A DNA stretch of 64,000 nucleotides from Promineifilum sp. (GTDB lineage: Bacteria; Chloroflexota; Anaerolineae; Promineifilales; Promineifilaceae). How positions within the stretch are numbered: the stretch's first letter is position 1; each line of letters starts with the position of its first letter. Below, in pieces: positions 16,499-25,781 of the stretch. The translations under genes were made by a program, and so were the position numbers. The notes under the pieces are model-generated. The model was not told the origin of the DNA and ran no database searches. It was given only the letters and a program-made list of their open reading frames with translations. The DNA is taken from assembly GCA_017983515.1 (NCBI GenBank), contig JAGOBF010000002.1, forward strand, positions 62,001-126,000, in the 5' to 3' direction.

Positions 16499-18742
16499 CT
16501 AATCGCGGGCGGCCACAAAAAGCTGCTCGCCGGCCACAACGAATATCCGCGTCGGCGAATCCGTCACTCCAAAATCGGCCGCTTTCGTCAGAACTTCACG
16601 CCCCGTCTCGTCGAAAATTCGATATTGTGTCAACACCGTCCCCCCGCGGCTCAACTGCAATAGACGGCCGCTGCCGGGATCGAGGACGAAGATCGAGGCG
16701 TTCAACCCGCTGCCCACTATCTTGACGGCTACCGGGGCGATGAGCGGCGTCACCATGCCGTTCTGGGCCAGCGTTGTTTCGTCCCACTGGATTCGCCCGG
16801 AGCGCGTATCGTAATATCGAATCCGGCCGTCCTTGTACACAATGACCAGGCTGCCGTCCTCAGCATAGAGATCGAAATCCGCGGCCTGATCTAGTTCCGC
16901 TTCGCCGCCGAAGAAGATCGCCTCGTCGCCTTCGAGCTGGCTATAGTTGGTGGAGGCATAATACTTCCAGATCTGACGCGCTTCCGTATCCAGAATGTAG
17001 AGCCGATCCAAATAAGAAGCCATCGCGGTCGGATTATTCCATTTGCTGCTGTTGCCCAGAATCACGCCACTGGTGTCGCCCAGGTTGGGGTAAAAGCTGA
17101 AGAAGCCGCCGGTGGTGTCAACCATACTGACGCTGTCACGGGTGGCCGCAGCGCTTCCCGGTAGCCAAAGGATATCGAAGATCGTTCGCATTGTATTGGC
17201 GCCGACCGCCTGACCGCCGAAACCGATTGTCGATGGGTCTTCGCTCGTCAGGTTCCGGAAGCTGTCGTCCGTCGCATGCAGCATGACTCGATTGGACGTC
17301 TGATCGAGAACGGCGATGCCGCCGTCCTGACGCCGCAGAGCAATGCGTGTCAGATTCGTTCCGGCAGCATAGCGATAGAACGTCTCGGCCGTCAGGCGGC
17401 TCACGCCGTCGATCCGGTCCAGAGCCGTCAGGGCGTCGGCGCGCAATGTGGCGACTTCCAGATCGCCCGGTCGCAAGACTTCTGCCTCGCTCGCCAGCGA
17501 TAAGAGGCGCAAATAGTGGGCCTGTCCCTCAGCCGAATCGCCGCCGGCGCTTTCGGCGGCCGTCATCTCATCCAGCATCTGCTCCTTGATTTGCGATAGC
17601 TCGTTGACCATATCGCGCTGAATATAGACGCTGGTAGCCACGGCGCCGATAATCAGCGGGACGATCAGCGCCACAGTGGTCGGGACGGCCCAATGCACGG
17701 CCGGCTCATCGCTCTTGTGACTCAGCAGACGCCCCAGCACCTCCGCCAGCCAGGCCGTGAAACGTGACAAACCACGCGCCGAACCGGATGCCACGCGCCG
17801 TGCGCCGGTCTCGACGGTCGACGGCGCGTCGAAGAGCGCGGATGGGAGGTCATCGGTTGACGGGGCGGCATCGGCCGGAGAACTGACTGGTTGGGGAATG
17901 GCCTTGGCCGCGGGTTGCGGCGCCGAGCGGATGGCAGGTTGCGCCGGCTTGGCCGGCGGACGCGAGGCAGGTTGCCGGCTATGCTGAAAGGTCAACGGCA
18001 GGGTAGACGGCAATTCGTCGGCGAATTCAACCAACAGAAGCCGGGCGCTATCCTGGGCCATCACTTCCAACAGCGCGTCCATACCGCTCTCTATCTCCGT
18101 GTTGACCAGAACCGGGGCCAGCGTCTCGCCGGTCAGGTACGACATGCGCGGATCGCCGAGGAGCATCATGTCGCCAGGTTGTAGCTGGTGGAAAGCGAAG
18201 CGGATATCGATGCCCGCGCTGCGGCCGAGAGGGGTCAGATGCTGAGGCGGCCGGGCCGGCAGCCGCTCGATACCGAAATTGTGGCCGAGAAAAGCCAACC
18301 CCTCGCCGACTTGCAAGGAATACAGCTCGCCGTTGTGCAAGACGGCACAACTCAACGCCCCTTCGTGGAGGGAGCGAGTCGTCACGTTGTGGCGCAGCAG
18401 GGTCTCGTTCGTCTCGATGACCGCCCGGCGCAAGGCTGATGTCACGCTGCCCGCGGCCGCAAAAAATCGTGTGCCTAAGGCTTCGACCAGTTCGCGCGCC
18501 AAGTCATCCGTCTCATCGTGGGGGCCGGAGAGGGACAGATGGACGAACAGGAAGTCGTGCTCTCGCCCCCGCCCTGGCTTGGGCGGAGCCGGACGAGCCA
18601 GGATCCCCGCGCTGGTTCCTTCGTCCTCGATGACGCCGTTGACGATTGAGAGTTGGGCCGTGATGGCGAGTAAGTCCACAGTGTTTTGGGCGATTACCAG
18701 TAGGTCGGCGGCCTCAGGGAACCTGTCGTTTTCCTGAGGCAA
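16499..18742 (-). CDS. membrane-anchored PP2C-like (possible pseudophosphatase) plus beta-propeller protein
   Basis: Three parts are visible in 747 residues. Residues ~1-240 resemble a PP2C/SpoIIE-type phosphatase core (LHEGALSCAVLHNGELYSLQVGEGLAFL, then PGDMMLLGDPRMSYLTG). The metal-binding Asp of the usual DGMGG and GDSRAY motifs is not seen (VGEGLAF instead of VGDS), so catalysis is doubtful. Then comes a Pro/Ala-rich linker (~255-345) and one transmembrane helix (VALIVPLIIGAVATSVYI, ~357-374). The C-terminal half (~430-747) is an extracytoplasmic repeat region resembling a beta-propeller (DGSLVIVYKDGRIRYYDTRSGRIQWD). It may sense or scaffold in the envelope; the function is inferred only. 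Convergent with the crotonase gene. Confidence 0.65.
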   Translation of the reverse strand: MPQENDRFPEAADLLVIAQNTVDLLAITAQLSIVNGVIEDEGTSAGILARPAPPKPGRGREHDFLFVHLSLSGPHDETDDLARELVEALGTRFFAAAGSVTSALRRAVIETNETLLRHNVTTRSLHEGALSCAVLHNGELYSLQVGEGLAFLGHNFGIERLPARPPQHLTPLGRSAGIDIRFAFHQLQPGDMMLLGDPRMSYLTGETLAPVLVNTEIESGMDALLEVMAQDSARLLLVEFADELPSTLPLTFQHSRQPASRPPAKPAQPAIRSAPQPAAKAIPQPVSSPADAAPSTDDLPSALFDAPSTVETGARRVASGSARGLSRFTAWLAEVLGRLLSHKSDEPAVHWAVPTTVALIVPLIIGAVATSVYIQRDMVNELSQIKEQMLDEMTAAESAGGDSAEGQAHYLRLLSLASEAEVLRPGDLEVATLRADALTALDRIDGVSRLTAETFYRYAAGTNLTRIALRRQDGGIAVLDQTSNRVMLHATDDSFRNLTSEDPSTIGFGGQAVGANTMRTIFDILWLPGSAAATRDSVSMVDTTGGFFSFYPNLGDTSGVILGNSSKWNNPTAMASYLDRLYILDTEARQIWKYYASTNYSQLEGDEAIFFGGEAELDQAADFDLYAEDGSLVIVYKDGRIRYYDTRSGRIQWDETTLAQNGMVTPLIAPVAVKIVGSGLNASIFVLDPGSGRLLQLSRGGTVLTQYRIFDETGREVLTKAADFGVTDSPTRIFVVAGEQLFVAARD

Positions 18743-18759
18743 CCGGATAACGTCGTTGC

Positions 18760-19863
18760 TTACGCCTCGTAGGCGGAATAATCAAGGTCGAAAGCCTGGG
18801 CCACGGCCTCATAGGTGCACTGGCCCTCATAGGTATTTAGCCCCTTTTGCAGGCCTGGGTCCTGGGCCATGGCCTTCTCCGCGCCCAGTCGAGCCAGCCG
18901 CAGCACGTATGGCAAGGTCGCGTTGCTGAGAGCTAGCGTACTGGTTCGCGGCACGGCCCCGGGCATGTTGGCAACCCCATAATGCACCACGCCGTCGACG
19001 ATGTAGACCGGATCGGAATGGGTAGTGACGTGGATAGTCTCCACACACCCCCCCTGATCGACGGCCACGTCGACGACGACGCTGCCCAGGTTCATGGTCG
19101 AAATCATCTCGCGCGTGACCAGCCGCGGCGCGCGTGCGCCCTTGATCAGTACCGCTCCGACGACGAGATCGGCATTCTGAACGGCCTCGGCGATGTTGTA
19201 GGAGTTGGAGGCGACGGTCGTCAGCCGGCCGTGCAGCACGTGCTCCAAAAAGCGCAACCGATCCAGATTCGTATCGAGGATAGTCACGTTGGCGTCCATG
19301 CCCAGGGCGATGTGGGCCGAATTGGTGCCGACGACACCCCCGCCGATAACCACTACATTTGCGCCGGGCACGCCGGCGACGCCGCCCAACAACATGCCGC
19401 GACCCAGATGCGGCCGCTCCAGAAAGTGAGCGCCGACCTGGATGGCCATGCGCCCTGCCACTTCGCTCATGGGCGTCAGCAGCGGCAGGCTCCCGTCGGG
19501 CGCTTCCACCGTCTCGTAGGCAATGCCGGTTACGCCGGAATCGATCATCGCCCGAGTCAGGCTTTCCTCGGCTGCCAGATGTAAGTAAGTGAACAGGACG
19601 AGGTCGGAGCGCAGGAACGGGTACTCAACAGCTATGGGCTCTTTGACCTTGATGACCATCTCCGCGCTCCAGGCGTCGGCCGCCGTGGGCACGATCGTCG
19701 CGCCGATGCGCGCGTAATGTTCATCGAGGAAGCGGCTGCCATCCCCGGCCGAGGTCTCGATCAGCACCTTGTGGCCTTGCTCAACGAGTTGCTGCACGCC
19801 GGCGGGCGTCATAGCCACGCGATATTCGTTATTCTTTATCTCTTTGGGAACACCGACAATCAT
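18760..19863 (-). CDS. ald: alanine dehydrogenase
   Basis: NAD-dependent interconversion of L-alanine and pyruvate plus ammonia. The N-terminal [20 protein letters not shown], the catalytic region VKVKEP-like ([13 protein letters not shown]) and the Rossmann motif [23 protein letters not shown] are all typical. So is the C-terminal [13 protein letters not shown] / [21 protein letters not shown]. 367 residues against about 370 in the family. Unusual dyad sites upstream (19946-19965) may regulate it. It is followed 17 bp downstream by the PP2C-like gene on the same strand. Confidence 0.95.
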   Translation of the reverse strand: MIVGVPKEIKNNEYRVAMTPAGVQQLVEQGHKVLIETSAGDGSRFLDEHYARIGATIVPTAADAWSAEMVIKVKEPIAVEYPFLRSDLVLFTYLHLAAEESLTRAMIDSGVTGIAYETVEAPDGSLPLLTPMSEVAGRMAIQVGAHFLERPHLGRGMLLGGVAGVPGANVVVIGGGVVGTNSAHIALGMDANVTILDTNLDRLRFLEHVLHGRLTTVASNSYNIAEAVQNADLVVGAVLIKGARAPRLVTREMISTMNLGSVVVDVAVDQGGCVETIHVTTHSDPVYIVDGVVHYGVANMPGAVPRTSTLALSNATLPYVLRLARLGAEKAMAQDPGLQKGLNTYEGQCTYEAVAQAFDLDYSAYEA

Positions 19864-19945
19864 GGGAAACTCCTTGGTGGATTCTGTGGGCGCTCGTATT
19901 GTACCCGAATCCCTTCGTCAACCTAAATGATCACCCGCCTCGTTC

Positions 19946-19965
19946 ACCTGACCGGTCAGTCAGGT
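19946..19965. promoter_or_regulatory. palindromic operator-like site (TetR type) upstream of ald
   Basis: A perfect 7-bp inverted repeat ACCTGAC-N6-GTCAGGT; the inner TGACCGGTCA (19949-19958) is itself a 10-bp palindrome. Nested palindromes of this type and length resemble TetR-family operators. It lies about 85 bp upstream of the ald start and about 45 bp after the end of the epimerase gene. No TetR gene is nearby. Confidence 0.35.
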
Positions 19966-20009
19966 TTGATAAGCCGAATAGGCCACCGCCCTTACGCCCC
20001 GTAGTGGTG

Positions 20010-21002
20010 TCAGACCTGTGTTTGACGCCATGCCGCCAGCAGGCTTGCTTCGCGCTCGGCCGATAATCCATTGCGCCAGACGTAGTCAGACGGGCGCCCC
20101 TGTGCCCACTCCAGCGTATCGCGCACCGTCTCCGCGAACGGCCGGAAGATCAGACCGTCCGCCAGGGCCTTGTCGACGTTGAACGAATTGAACGCACCCA
20201 GCTCGGCCGGAACCCAAAGCGGCATTTCCGTGTAGGGCTCTACTTTATGATCGACCAGGAACGACTCTTCGGCCCACATGAAGCGCGCGTCGCTGCCCGC
20301 TATCACGCGGCACGTGTCCAGCAAGAGACCTAAAGGTAATGGCCGGCCCGGGCCGGTAACATTGTAGGGGCCGGTCAGCCGAGCGGCCGTGGCGCTGAGG
20401 ATCCAGCGGGCCAGATCGCGCACGTCGATGAACTGCACGCCGTAGTCGGGCGAGCCCGGCGCGAGCACTTCGCCGCCGCGAGCGACACGCACCGGCCAAT
20501 ATGTTAAGCGGTCGCTCAGATCGTGGGGGCCGACGATCAGGCCGGCGCGCACATGGAGCACGCGGCCGTCCATCGCCTCGGTCGCCGCTTGTTCGCACAG
20601 GGCTTTCAATGGGCCGTAGGTCTCGCCGGTTATTTCCTCGGTCGTTTCATCCTCGATGGTCCCCACCGGCGCTCTCTCGTCGATCCCGCTCGACAGCGGT
20701 TCGGCATAGACGGACATCGTGGAGATGAATGCATAGTGCTCGACCGAATCGGCCAGGTATTCGGCCGATTGGCGGACGGCGCGGGGCACGTAGCCACAGG
20801 TATCGATGACGGCATCCCATTGGCGGCGGCCGAGCTTCGCCAGATCGCTGTTCCGGTCGCCATGGATTTGCTCTATGTGGGGATAGAGATCGGGATTGGA
20901 TTGTCCTCTGTTGAAGAGGGTGATTTCATGACCATCCAGCAGGGCTTCGTCTACCAAGGCCCGGCCTAAAAAGCGAGTACCGCCCAGGATCAATAAATTC
21001 AT
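20010..21002 (-). CDS. NAD-dependent epimerase/dehydratase (extended SDR), 330 aa
   Basis: An extended short-chain dehydrogenase with an N-terminal Rossmann motif MNLLILGGTRFLGRALVDEAL (GGTxFxG). A core with YAFISTMSVYAEP follows, and the active-site region reads GETYGPLKALCEQA (Tyr-x3-Lys). It belongs to the subgroup that includes plant CSP41-like and isoflavone-reductase-like proteins rather than classical GalE; substrate unknown. It has its own promoter region to the right and is followed by ald on the same strand after 146 bp. Confidence 0.8.
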   Translation of the reverse strand: MNLLILGGTRFLGRALVDEALLDGHEITLFNRGQSNPDLYPHIEQIHGDRNSDLAKLGRRQWDAVIDTCGYVPRAVRQSAEYLADSVEHYAFISTMSVYAEPLSSGIDERAPVGTIEDETTEEITGETYGPLKALCEQAATEAMDGRVLHVRAGLIVGPHDLSDRLTYWPVRVARGGEVLAPGSPDYGVQFIDVRDLARWILSATAARLTGPYNVTGPGRPLPLGLLLDTCRVIAGSDARFMWAEESFLVDHKVEPYTEMPLWVPAELGAFNSFNVDKALADGLIFRPFAETVRDTLEWAQGRPSDYVWRNGLSAEREASLLAAWRQTQV

Positions 21003-21251
21003 GCGCTTGCGTCTCCTAAGATTAGGGTGACCAGGTCGAACCCCGCGCCAAGGATAACCAACGCGGCACCCGTTGTCTAGCCTATCCTCTAAGGAGACAA
21101 AGCTTTTCAGTTGGCAGTCGATTTGAAATGGTGCGCCGGACTCTTATCCGACGGCAAGGTGGGCCGGGGCCACGGCTAAGAAACCGGCGCTACAGAGATC
21201 GGCCGATTGCTGAATAACCCTGTCTAATGCGAGAATCACGGGTAATATTCA

Positions 21252-21275
21252 GAACGACCGACGACGGTCATGTTC
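21252..21275. promoter_or_regulatory. imperfect dyad upstream of pepA
   Basis: Nested inverted arms GAAC (21252-21255) / GTTC (21272-21275) and GACCG / CGGTC around a 4-nt centre lie 20 bp before the pepA ATG. Such a site could be an operator or an mRNA hairpin near the ribosome site. Neither is shown. Confidence 0.25.
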
Positions 21276-21294
21276 AGGCGATTAAGGAGATTCC

Positions 21295-22797
21295 ATGCAA
21301 ATATTAGTCAAGCAGGGTGATATCGTAGCGGCCGAGGCTGATACGTTGATCGTGAATTTATTCGAAGGGGTTGCCGTTCCCGGTGGGGCGACCGGCGCGC
21401 TGGACCGCGCCCTGGCCGGGGCGATAGCCGACCTGATCGCCGGCGGCGATTTGAAAGGCAAGGCGGGCGAAGTGGCTGTGGTCTATCCTCGCGGGACGAT
21501 TGGGGCGCGGCGAATTCTCGTCGTTGGCCTGGGGCAGGCCGAAAAATTCGATCTGGACGGCGTTCGCCGGGCCGCGGCCGTTGGCATCAAGCGCGCCCGA
21601 GACCTGGGCGCACGGCGGGTTGCCTCTATCGTCCACGGGGCCGGCATCGGCGGGCTGGATGTGGCCGCCGCCGCGCAGGCTACGGTGGAAGGCTCGCTGC
21701 TGGCCGTCTATCGCTTCGACGCCCAGAAGAAGAAGGAAGCGGCTCATGATATCGACTCGTTAACGCTGGTCGAGAACGACGGCGCACGTATCGAGGCCGT
21801 GACGATGGGCGCGCAGAGGGCTGAGGCCATCGTCGCCGGCGTCGAATTGGCGCGCGATCTGGTCAACATGCCGCCCAACGTGGCTACCCCGACGCGCCTG
21901 GCCGCCGCCGCGCAGGACATCGCCGACGTTCACGGCCTCGCACTGACCATCGGCGACCGGGAATGGGCCGCCGAGCGCCACATGGGGGCCTATCTGGCCG
22001 TGGCCCAGGGCGCGGGCGAACCGCCGAAGTTCATTGTGCTGGAGCACAACGGCGACCGCACGGATTTGCCGACCGTGGTGCTGGTGGGTAAGGGCATCAC
22101 CTTCGACACCGGTGGCATATCGATCAAGCCAAGCGACCGCATGGGGGATATGAAGTCCGACATGGGCGGCGCGGCGGCCGTGCTGGGGGCGATGGAGGTC
22201 GTGGGCCGGCTCGACCTCCCACTCCGGGTCATCGGCATCACGCCGTGCACGGAGAATATGCCTGATGCCAATGCCTATCGCCCGGCCGACGTCATCACCG
22301 CCTCCAACGGCAAGACGATCGAGATCATCAGCACCGACGCTGAGGGCCGCATGGTGCTGGCCGATGCCCTGGTTCTGGCGGAGAGTTACAAGCCCAACGC
22401 CGTGATTGACCTGGCGACGCTGACCGGCGCGTGCGTCATCGCCCTGGGGGCGGGCGTATCGGCGGGTGTATTTTGCAATGACGAGGGGCTGCGCGACCAG
22501 CTGCTGACGGCGGCCGATTCAACCCGTGAACGCCTTTGGCCGTTGCCGCTCTTTGACGATTACCGCCGGATGATTAATTCCGAGGTGGCCGACATGAAGA
22601 ATAGCGGCGGCCGATTCGGCGGCGTGGGCACGTCGGCCGTTTTCCTCCAGGAGTTTACGAATTATCCCTGGGCCCACATCGATATCGCCGGCATGGCCCT
22701 GGCCGAGAAGGCCGGTGAGTATTCGCCGGTGGGTGGCACCGGCTTTGGGGTGCGCCTGCTGGTAGCCTATTTGCAGCAGTTGGCCGACGCCGGCTAA
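21295..22797 (+). CDS. pepA: leucyl aminopeptidase (M17)
   Basis: A cytosolic hexameric M17 aminopeptidase that removes N-terminal residues using two divalent metals. The catalytic domain shows VGKGITFDTGGISIKPSDRMGDMKSDMGGAA (Lys/Asp ligands) and the signature STDAEGRMVLADAL (the family NTDAEGRL motif with Asn to Ser). The N-terminal macro-like domain covers about residues 1-170. 500 residues is normal. AAGGAGA sits at good distance before the ATG. An imperfect dyad lies at 21252-21275, just upstream. Confidence 0.93.
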   Translation: MQILVKQGDIVAAEADTLIVNLFEGVAVPGGATGALDRALAGAIADLIAGGDLKGKAGEVAVVYPRGTIGARRILVVGLGQAEKFDLDGVRRAAAVGIKRARDLGARRVASIVHGAGIGGLDVAAAAQATVEGSLLAVYRFDAQKKKEAAHDIDSLTLVENDGARIEAVTMGAQRAEAIVAGVELARDLVNMPPNVATPTRLAAAAQDIADVHGLALTIGDREWAAERHMGAYLAVAQGAGEPPKFIVLEHNGDRTDLPTVVLVGKGITFDTGGISIKPSDRMGDMKSDMGGAAAVLGAMEVVGRLDLPLRVIGITPCTENMPDANAYRPADVITASNGKTIEIISTDAEGRMVLADALVLAESYKPNAVIDLATLTGACVIALGAGVSAGVFCNDEGLRDQLLTAADSTRERLWPLPLFDDYRRMINSEVADMKNSGGRFGGVGTSAVFLQEFTNYPWAHIDIAGMALAEKAGEYSPVGGTGFGVRLLVAYLQQLADAG

Positions 22798-22849
22798 AGG
22801 TTTTGTTTTCGAAGGGCGGGTATTTTAGTGCCGGCGTTATCTGTCGTGC

Positions 22850-22855
22850 TATAAT
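22850..22855 (+). promoter_or_regulatory. -10 box of the carboxylate-amine ligase gene
   Basis: A perfect TATAAT 76 bp upstream of the ATG at 22932. No clear -35 hexamer is present at 16-19 bp. This supports a separate promoter after pepA and argues against the far-upstream in-frame start at 22803. Confidence 0.4.
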
Positions 22856-22931
22856 TCCCGCCCATCAAATCAATCGGCGCAGCTACGGCCCGAAACTCGC
22901 TTGGAACGCCGCAGTCTGGAGAGGAAGAATC

Positions 22932-24089
22932 ATGTCAGCCCCAACTCAGCCGCTAACCCTTGGTATTGAAGAAGAATATCAGATCATCGATCCCAAAACG
23001 CGCGACTTGCGCACCTACATCAGCGAATTGCTGACGCAAGATCAAGTTCGGCCGAAAAAGCTCGACCTGAAGCCGGAATTGATGCAGTCGCAGGTGGAGG
23101 TCGGGAGCCGGATTTGCCAGGACATCAAGGAGGCCCGTTCCGAAATTATTCGCCTCCGCGGTGATGTGCTGGAGCTGGCCGACGAGAATGGACTGATGAT
23201 CGCCGCGGCATCGACCCATCCCTTCGCCCGTTGGGAAGACCAGATCATTACTGAGGGTACGCGCTACAAGGAACTGCTCGACGACATGCAGGGGGTTGCC
23301 CGCCAGTTGCTGATCTTCGGCATGCACGTTCACGTCGGCTTCGGTGAAGATCCGGAGTCTCGCGAGTTACTCATCGCCATCATGAATCAGGCGCGTTATT
23401 TCATTCCCCACTTGCTGGCCCTGTCCACCAGTTCGCCTTTCTGGCGTGGACAAAACACGGGGCTGAAGTCTTACCGCAGCGTGGTTTTCGAATCCCTGCC
23501 GCGGACCGGCATCCCGCACTCGTTCATCTCGTGGGGGGATTATAAACGCTACGAACAGATGCTGGAGCGGGTGGGTGCCTTTGGCAAGGTGGACAAGCGG
23601 GCCAAAATCTGGTGGGATTTGCGGCCGCACCCGATCTACAGCACGATGGAGTTCCGCATCAGCGACATTTGCACCAGCGTCGATGACTGTATCTGCATCG
23701 CCGCCCTGTTCCAGGCCATCTGCGCCAAGCTGATCAAACTGCGTAAACAAAATATGTCCTGGCGACAATACCGCCACGTTCACATCAGCGAGAACAAGTG
23801 GCGCGCCGTTCGCTATGGGATCGAAGGCGAGTTGATCGACTTCGGCATCGAGTCGGCCGTGCCCTTCGCGTACCTGATGAATGAACTGCTGGAGCTACTC
23901 GACGATGTCGTCGATGAACTGGGCAGCCGCAAGGAAGTAGAACACGTCCACAACATACTTCGGGACGGCACAAGCGCCGACAAGCAATTGCGTGTCTACC
24001 GGGAACATGGCGGTGATGATAACCGTGAAGAAGCATTGCGCGCCGTCGTCGATCACCTAGTGGTGGAAACGAAACGCGGCATTGTCTGA
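22932..24089 (+). CDS. carboxylate-amine ligase, YbdK / GCS2 family
   Basis: A 385-residue member of the GCS2 superfamily, ATP-dependent enzymes related to glutamate-cysteine ligase type 2. The N-terminal LTLGIEEEYQIIDP with the metal-binding Glu triplet, and HVHVGF, are diagnostic. The start is placed at ATG 22932 because GAGAGGAAG lies just before it and the family begins here; the upstream in-frame region from 22803 contains the promoter. The physiological substrate in this organism is unknown; weak glutamate-cysteine ligase activity has been reported for family members. Confidence 0.85.
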   Translation: MSAPTQPLTLGIEEEYQIIDPKTRDLRTYISELLTQDQVRPKKLDLKPELMQSQVEVGSRICQDIKEARSEIIRLRGDVLELADENGLMIAAASTHPFARWEDQIITEGTRYKELLDDMQGVARQLLIFGMHVHVGFGEDPESRELLIAIMNQARYFIPHLLALSTSSPFWRGQNTGLKSYRSVVFESLPRTGIPHSFISWGDYKRYEQMLERVGAFGKVDKRAKIWWDLRPHPIYSTMEFRISDICTSVDDCICIAALFQAICAKLIKLRKQNMSWRQYRHVHISENKWRAVRYGIEGELIDFGIESAVPFAYLMNELLELLDDVVDELGSRKEVEHVHNILRDGTSADKQLRVYREHGGDDNREEALRAVVDHLVVETKRGIV

Positions 24090-24149
24090 CGGCCGAGCGC
24101 GACGTGTCACGATAGAGGGGGCAGGGGGACGGCTCTTGGATTCCGACTG

Positions 24150-25751
24150 CTACCACGTGCGGTGGCGGAATTCCCCTCCCACGATGGTTCCAGCGATGCC
24201 CACCCCCAAAAGCTCATCGGGCTGTACTTCGAATAGATCCTGATCGAATATGGTCAGGTCGGCCAGCGATCCGGGGCTGATACTACCCTGGGTTTTCTTC
24301 TGACCGGAGGTAATGGCCGCGGCCCGGGTGAAGGCATACAGAGCTTCTTCCAACTCCAGCCGCTCCTGAGGATACCAGCCCTCCGCATCGGGATAGCCGT
24401 TGGCTTGCTGCCGGGTCACAGCGGCGTGGATACCCGGCAAGGGATCGATTCGCTCGACGGGTGCGTCGGAGCCGAAGACGACCAGCGCGCCGCTATCCCA
24501 CATCGTTCGCCATGCATAGCTATAGCGGGCGCGAGCGCCCCAGTACCGATCGGCCATGTCGATATCGGAAGTCGCATGAATTGGCTGCATGGAGGCGACG
24601 ATGTCCAGAGCCGCCAGGCGATTGAGATCGCCGGGATGCAACACCTGAACGTGCTCGATACGATGGCGCAGGCGGGGGCTGTGTCGCTCCTTCTCTTCCC
24701 GACGCAGCAATTCATATACGTCGAGCACGTCGTGGTTGGCCCGGTCCCCGATGGCGTGGATGGTCAGGCTAAGTCCACCGGCGCTGGCCAGACGTGCTTT
24801 CTCCAGCATTTCCTCTTTATCCGTCACCACAATGCCAAAATTATCGGGCTCTCCCTCGTAGGGGGCGATCATGGCCGCGGTTCGCGAGCCGAGCGCGCCA
24901 TCGGCAAACATCTTGACTCCGCCGATGCGCAGCCAGTCGTCGCCGAAGCCGGAGCGCAGGCCCACGCCGAGCGCGTGTTCCAGACGATAAACGGGCACGT
25001 TTTTGACGACGCGCAGGCCCAACTCGTTGGCCTCGCGCAACATCTGGAGGGCCAGAAAGCAATCGCGGCCGTCGAAATCGTGCAGGCCCGTCAGCCCGAC
25101 CGACCAGCAATAGGCCTGTGCGGCGCGCATGGCGTCGGCTATTTCGGCCGGTGTGGGGCGCGGGATGTGGGTGGCGATCAGGTCCATGGCATCCTCGAAG
25201 AAGATACCCGTCGGCCGCCCGGCCCCATCGCGCTGGATCTGGCCGCCGGGCGGATCGGCCGTGTGCTCGTCGATGCGGGCTATTTTCAGGGCCTGACTGT
25301 TGACCCATGCCGCATGTCCGCTCTTGTGCGAGAGGTAGACCGGGCGATTGGACACGATGCCGTCGAGATCGGCGGCCGTCGGGAAGGCGCGATCGGGCCA
25401 GGCGTCCTGCGACCAGCCGCGCCCGCGCAGCCAACCCGTGCCCTGTTGGCCATCGTTGAAGGAAACGACGCGGTCGAGCGCCGCCTGCCGGGTAGACGCG
25501 CCGTCCAGATCGGCGTTTCGCAGGCTAAGCGCGAAGTGTTGGAAGTGAACGTGGGCATCGACCAGACCGGGTGTCACGAAGCGGCCGCCCAAGTGGACCC
25601 ATTCGGCTCCCTGGCCCAGCAAGGCTTTCATCTCGTCGTCGCCGCCGACGCCGACGATATGACCGTTTCGAATGGCGACGGCCGTCGCCAGCGGCCGCGC
25701 CGGGTCCAGCGTGTAAATTCGTCCGTGGGTCAAGGCAATCGATGCCGGCAT
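24150..25751 (-). CDS. amidohydrolase family 3 protein (YtcJ-like)
   Basis: A metal-dependent hydrolase of 533 residues. VTPGLVDAHVHFQHF contains the HxH metal ligands after the small N-terminal beta domain. Further blocks are the His of TIHAIGDRAN and RHRIEHVQVL, and the Asp of VFGSDAPVERIDP. YtcJ-type proteins hydrolyse amides or formamides with unsettled natural substrates. It is the last gene of a minus-strand group DUF177-obgE-methyltransferase-amidohydrolase, 30 bp downstream of the methyltransferase. Confidence 0.87.
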   Translation of the reverse strand: MPASIALTHGRIYTLDPARPLATAVAIRNGHIVGVGGDDEMKALLGQGAEWVHLGGRFVTPGLVDAHVHFQHFALSLRNADLDGASTRQAALDRVVSFNDGQQGTGWLRGRGWSQDAWPDRAFPTAADLDGIVSNRPVYLSHKSGHAAWVNSQALKIARIDEHTADPPGGQIQRDGAGRPTGIFFEDAMDLIATHIPRPTPAEIADAMRAAQAYCWSVGLTGLHDFDGRDCFLALQMLREANELGLRVVKNVPVYRLEHALGVGLRSGFGDDWLRIGGVKMFADGALGSRTAAMIAPYEGEPDNFGIVVTDKEEMLEKARLASAGGLSLTIHAIGDRANHDVLDVYELLRREEKERHSPRLRHRIEHVQVLHPGDLNRLAALDIVASMQPIHATSDIDMADRYWGARARYSYAWRTMWDSGALVVFGSDAPVERIDPLPGIHAAVTRQQANGYPDAEGWYPQERLELEEALYAFTRAAAITSGQKKTQGSISPGSLADLTIFDQDLFEVQPDELLGVGIAGTIVGGEFRHRTW

Positions 25752-25781
25752 ATTCTTTCTCCCTAATCAATGATGGGCCAG

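Noticed and set aside
22803-22931. N-terminal extension of the carboxylate-amine ligase
   Set aside because: It contains the TATAAT promoter box and no conserved residues; a good ribosome site precedes the ATG at 22932.
24405-25766. 453-codon plus-strand ORF opposite the amidohydrolase
   Set aside because: The minus-strand frame shows the HxH and metal-ligand motifs of amidohydrolases; the plus-strand frame is a GC-rich shadow.
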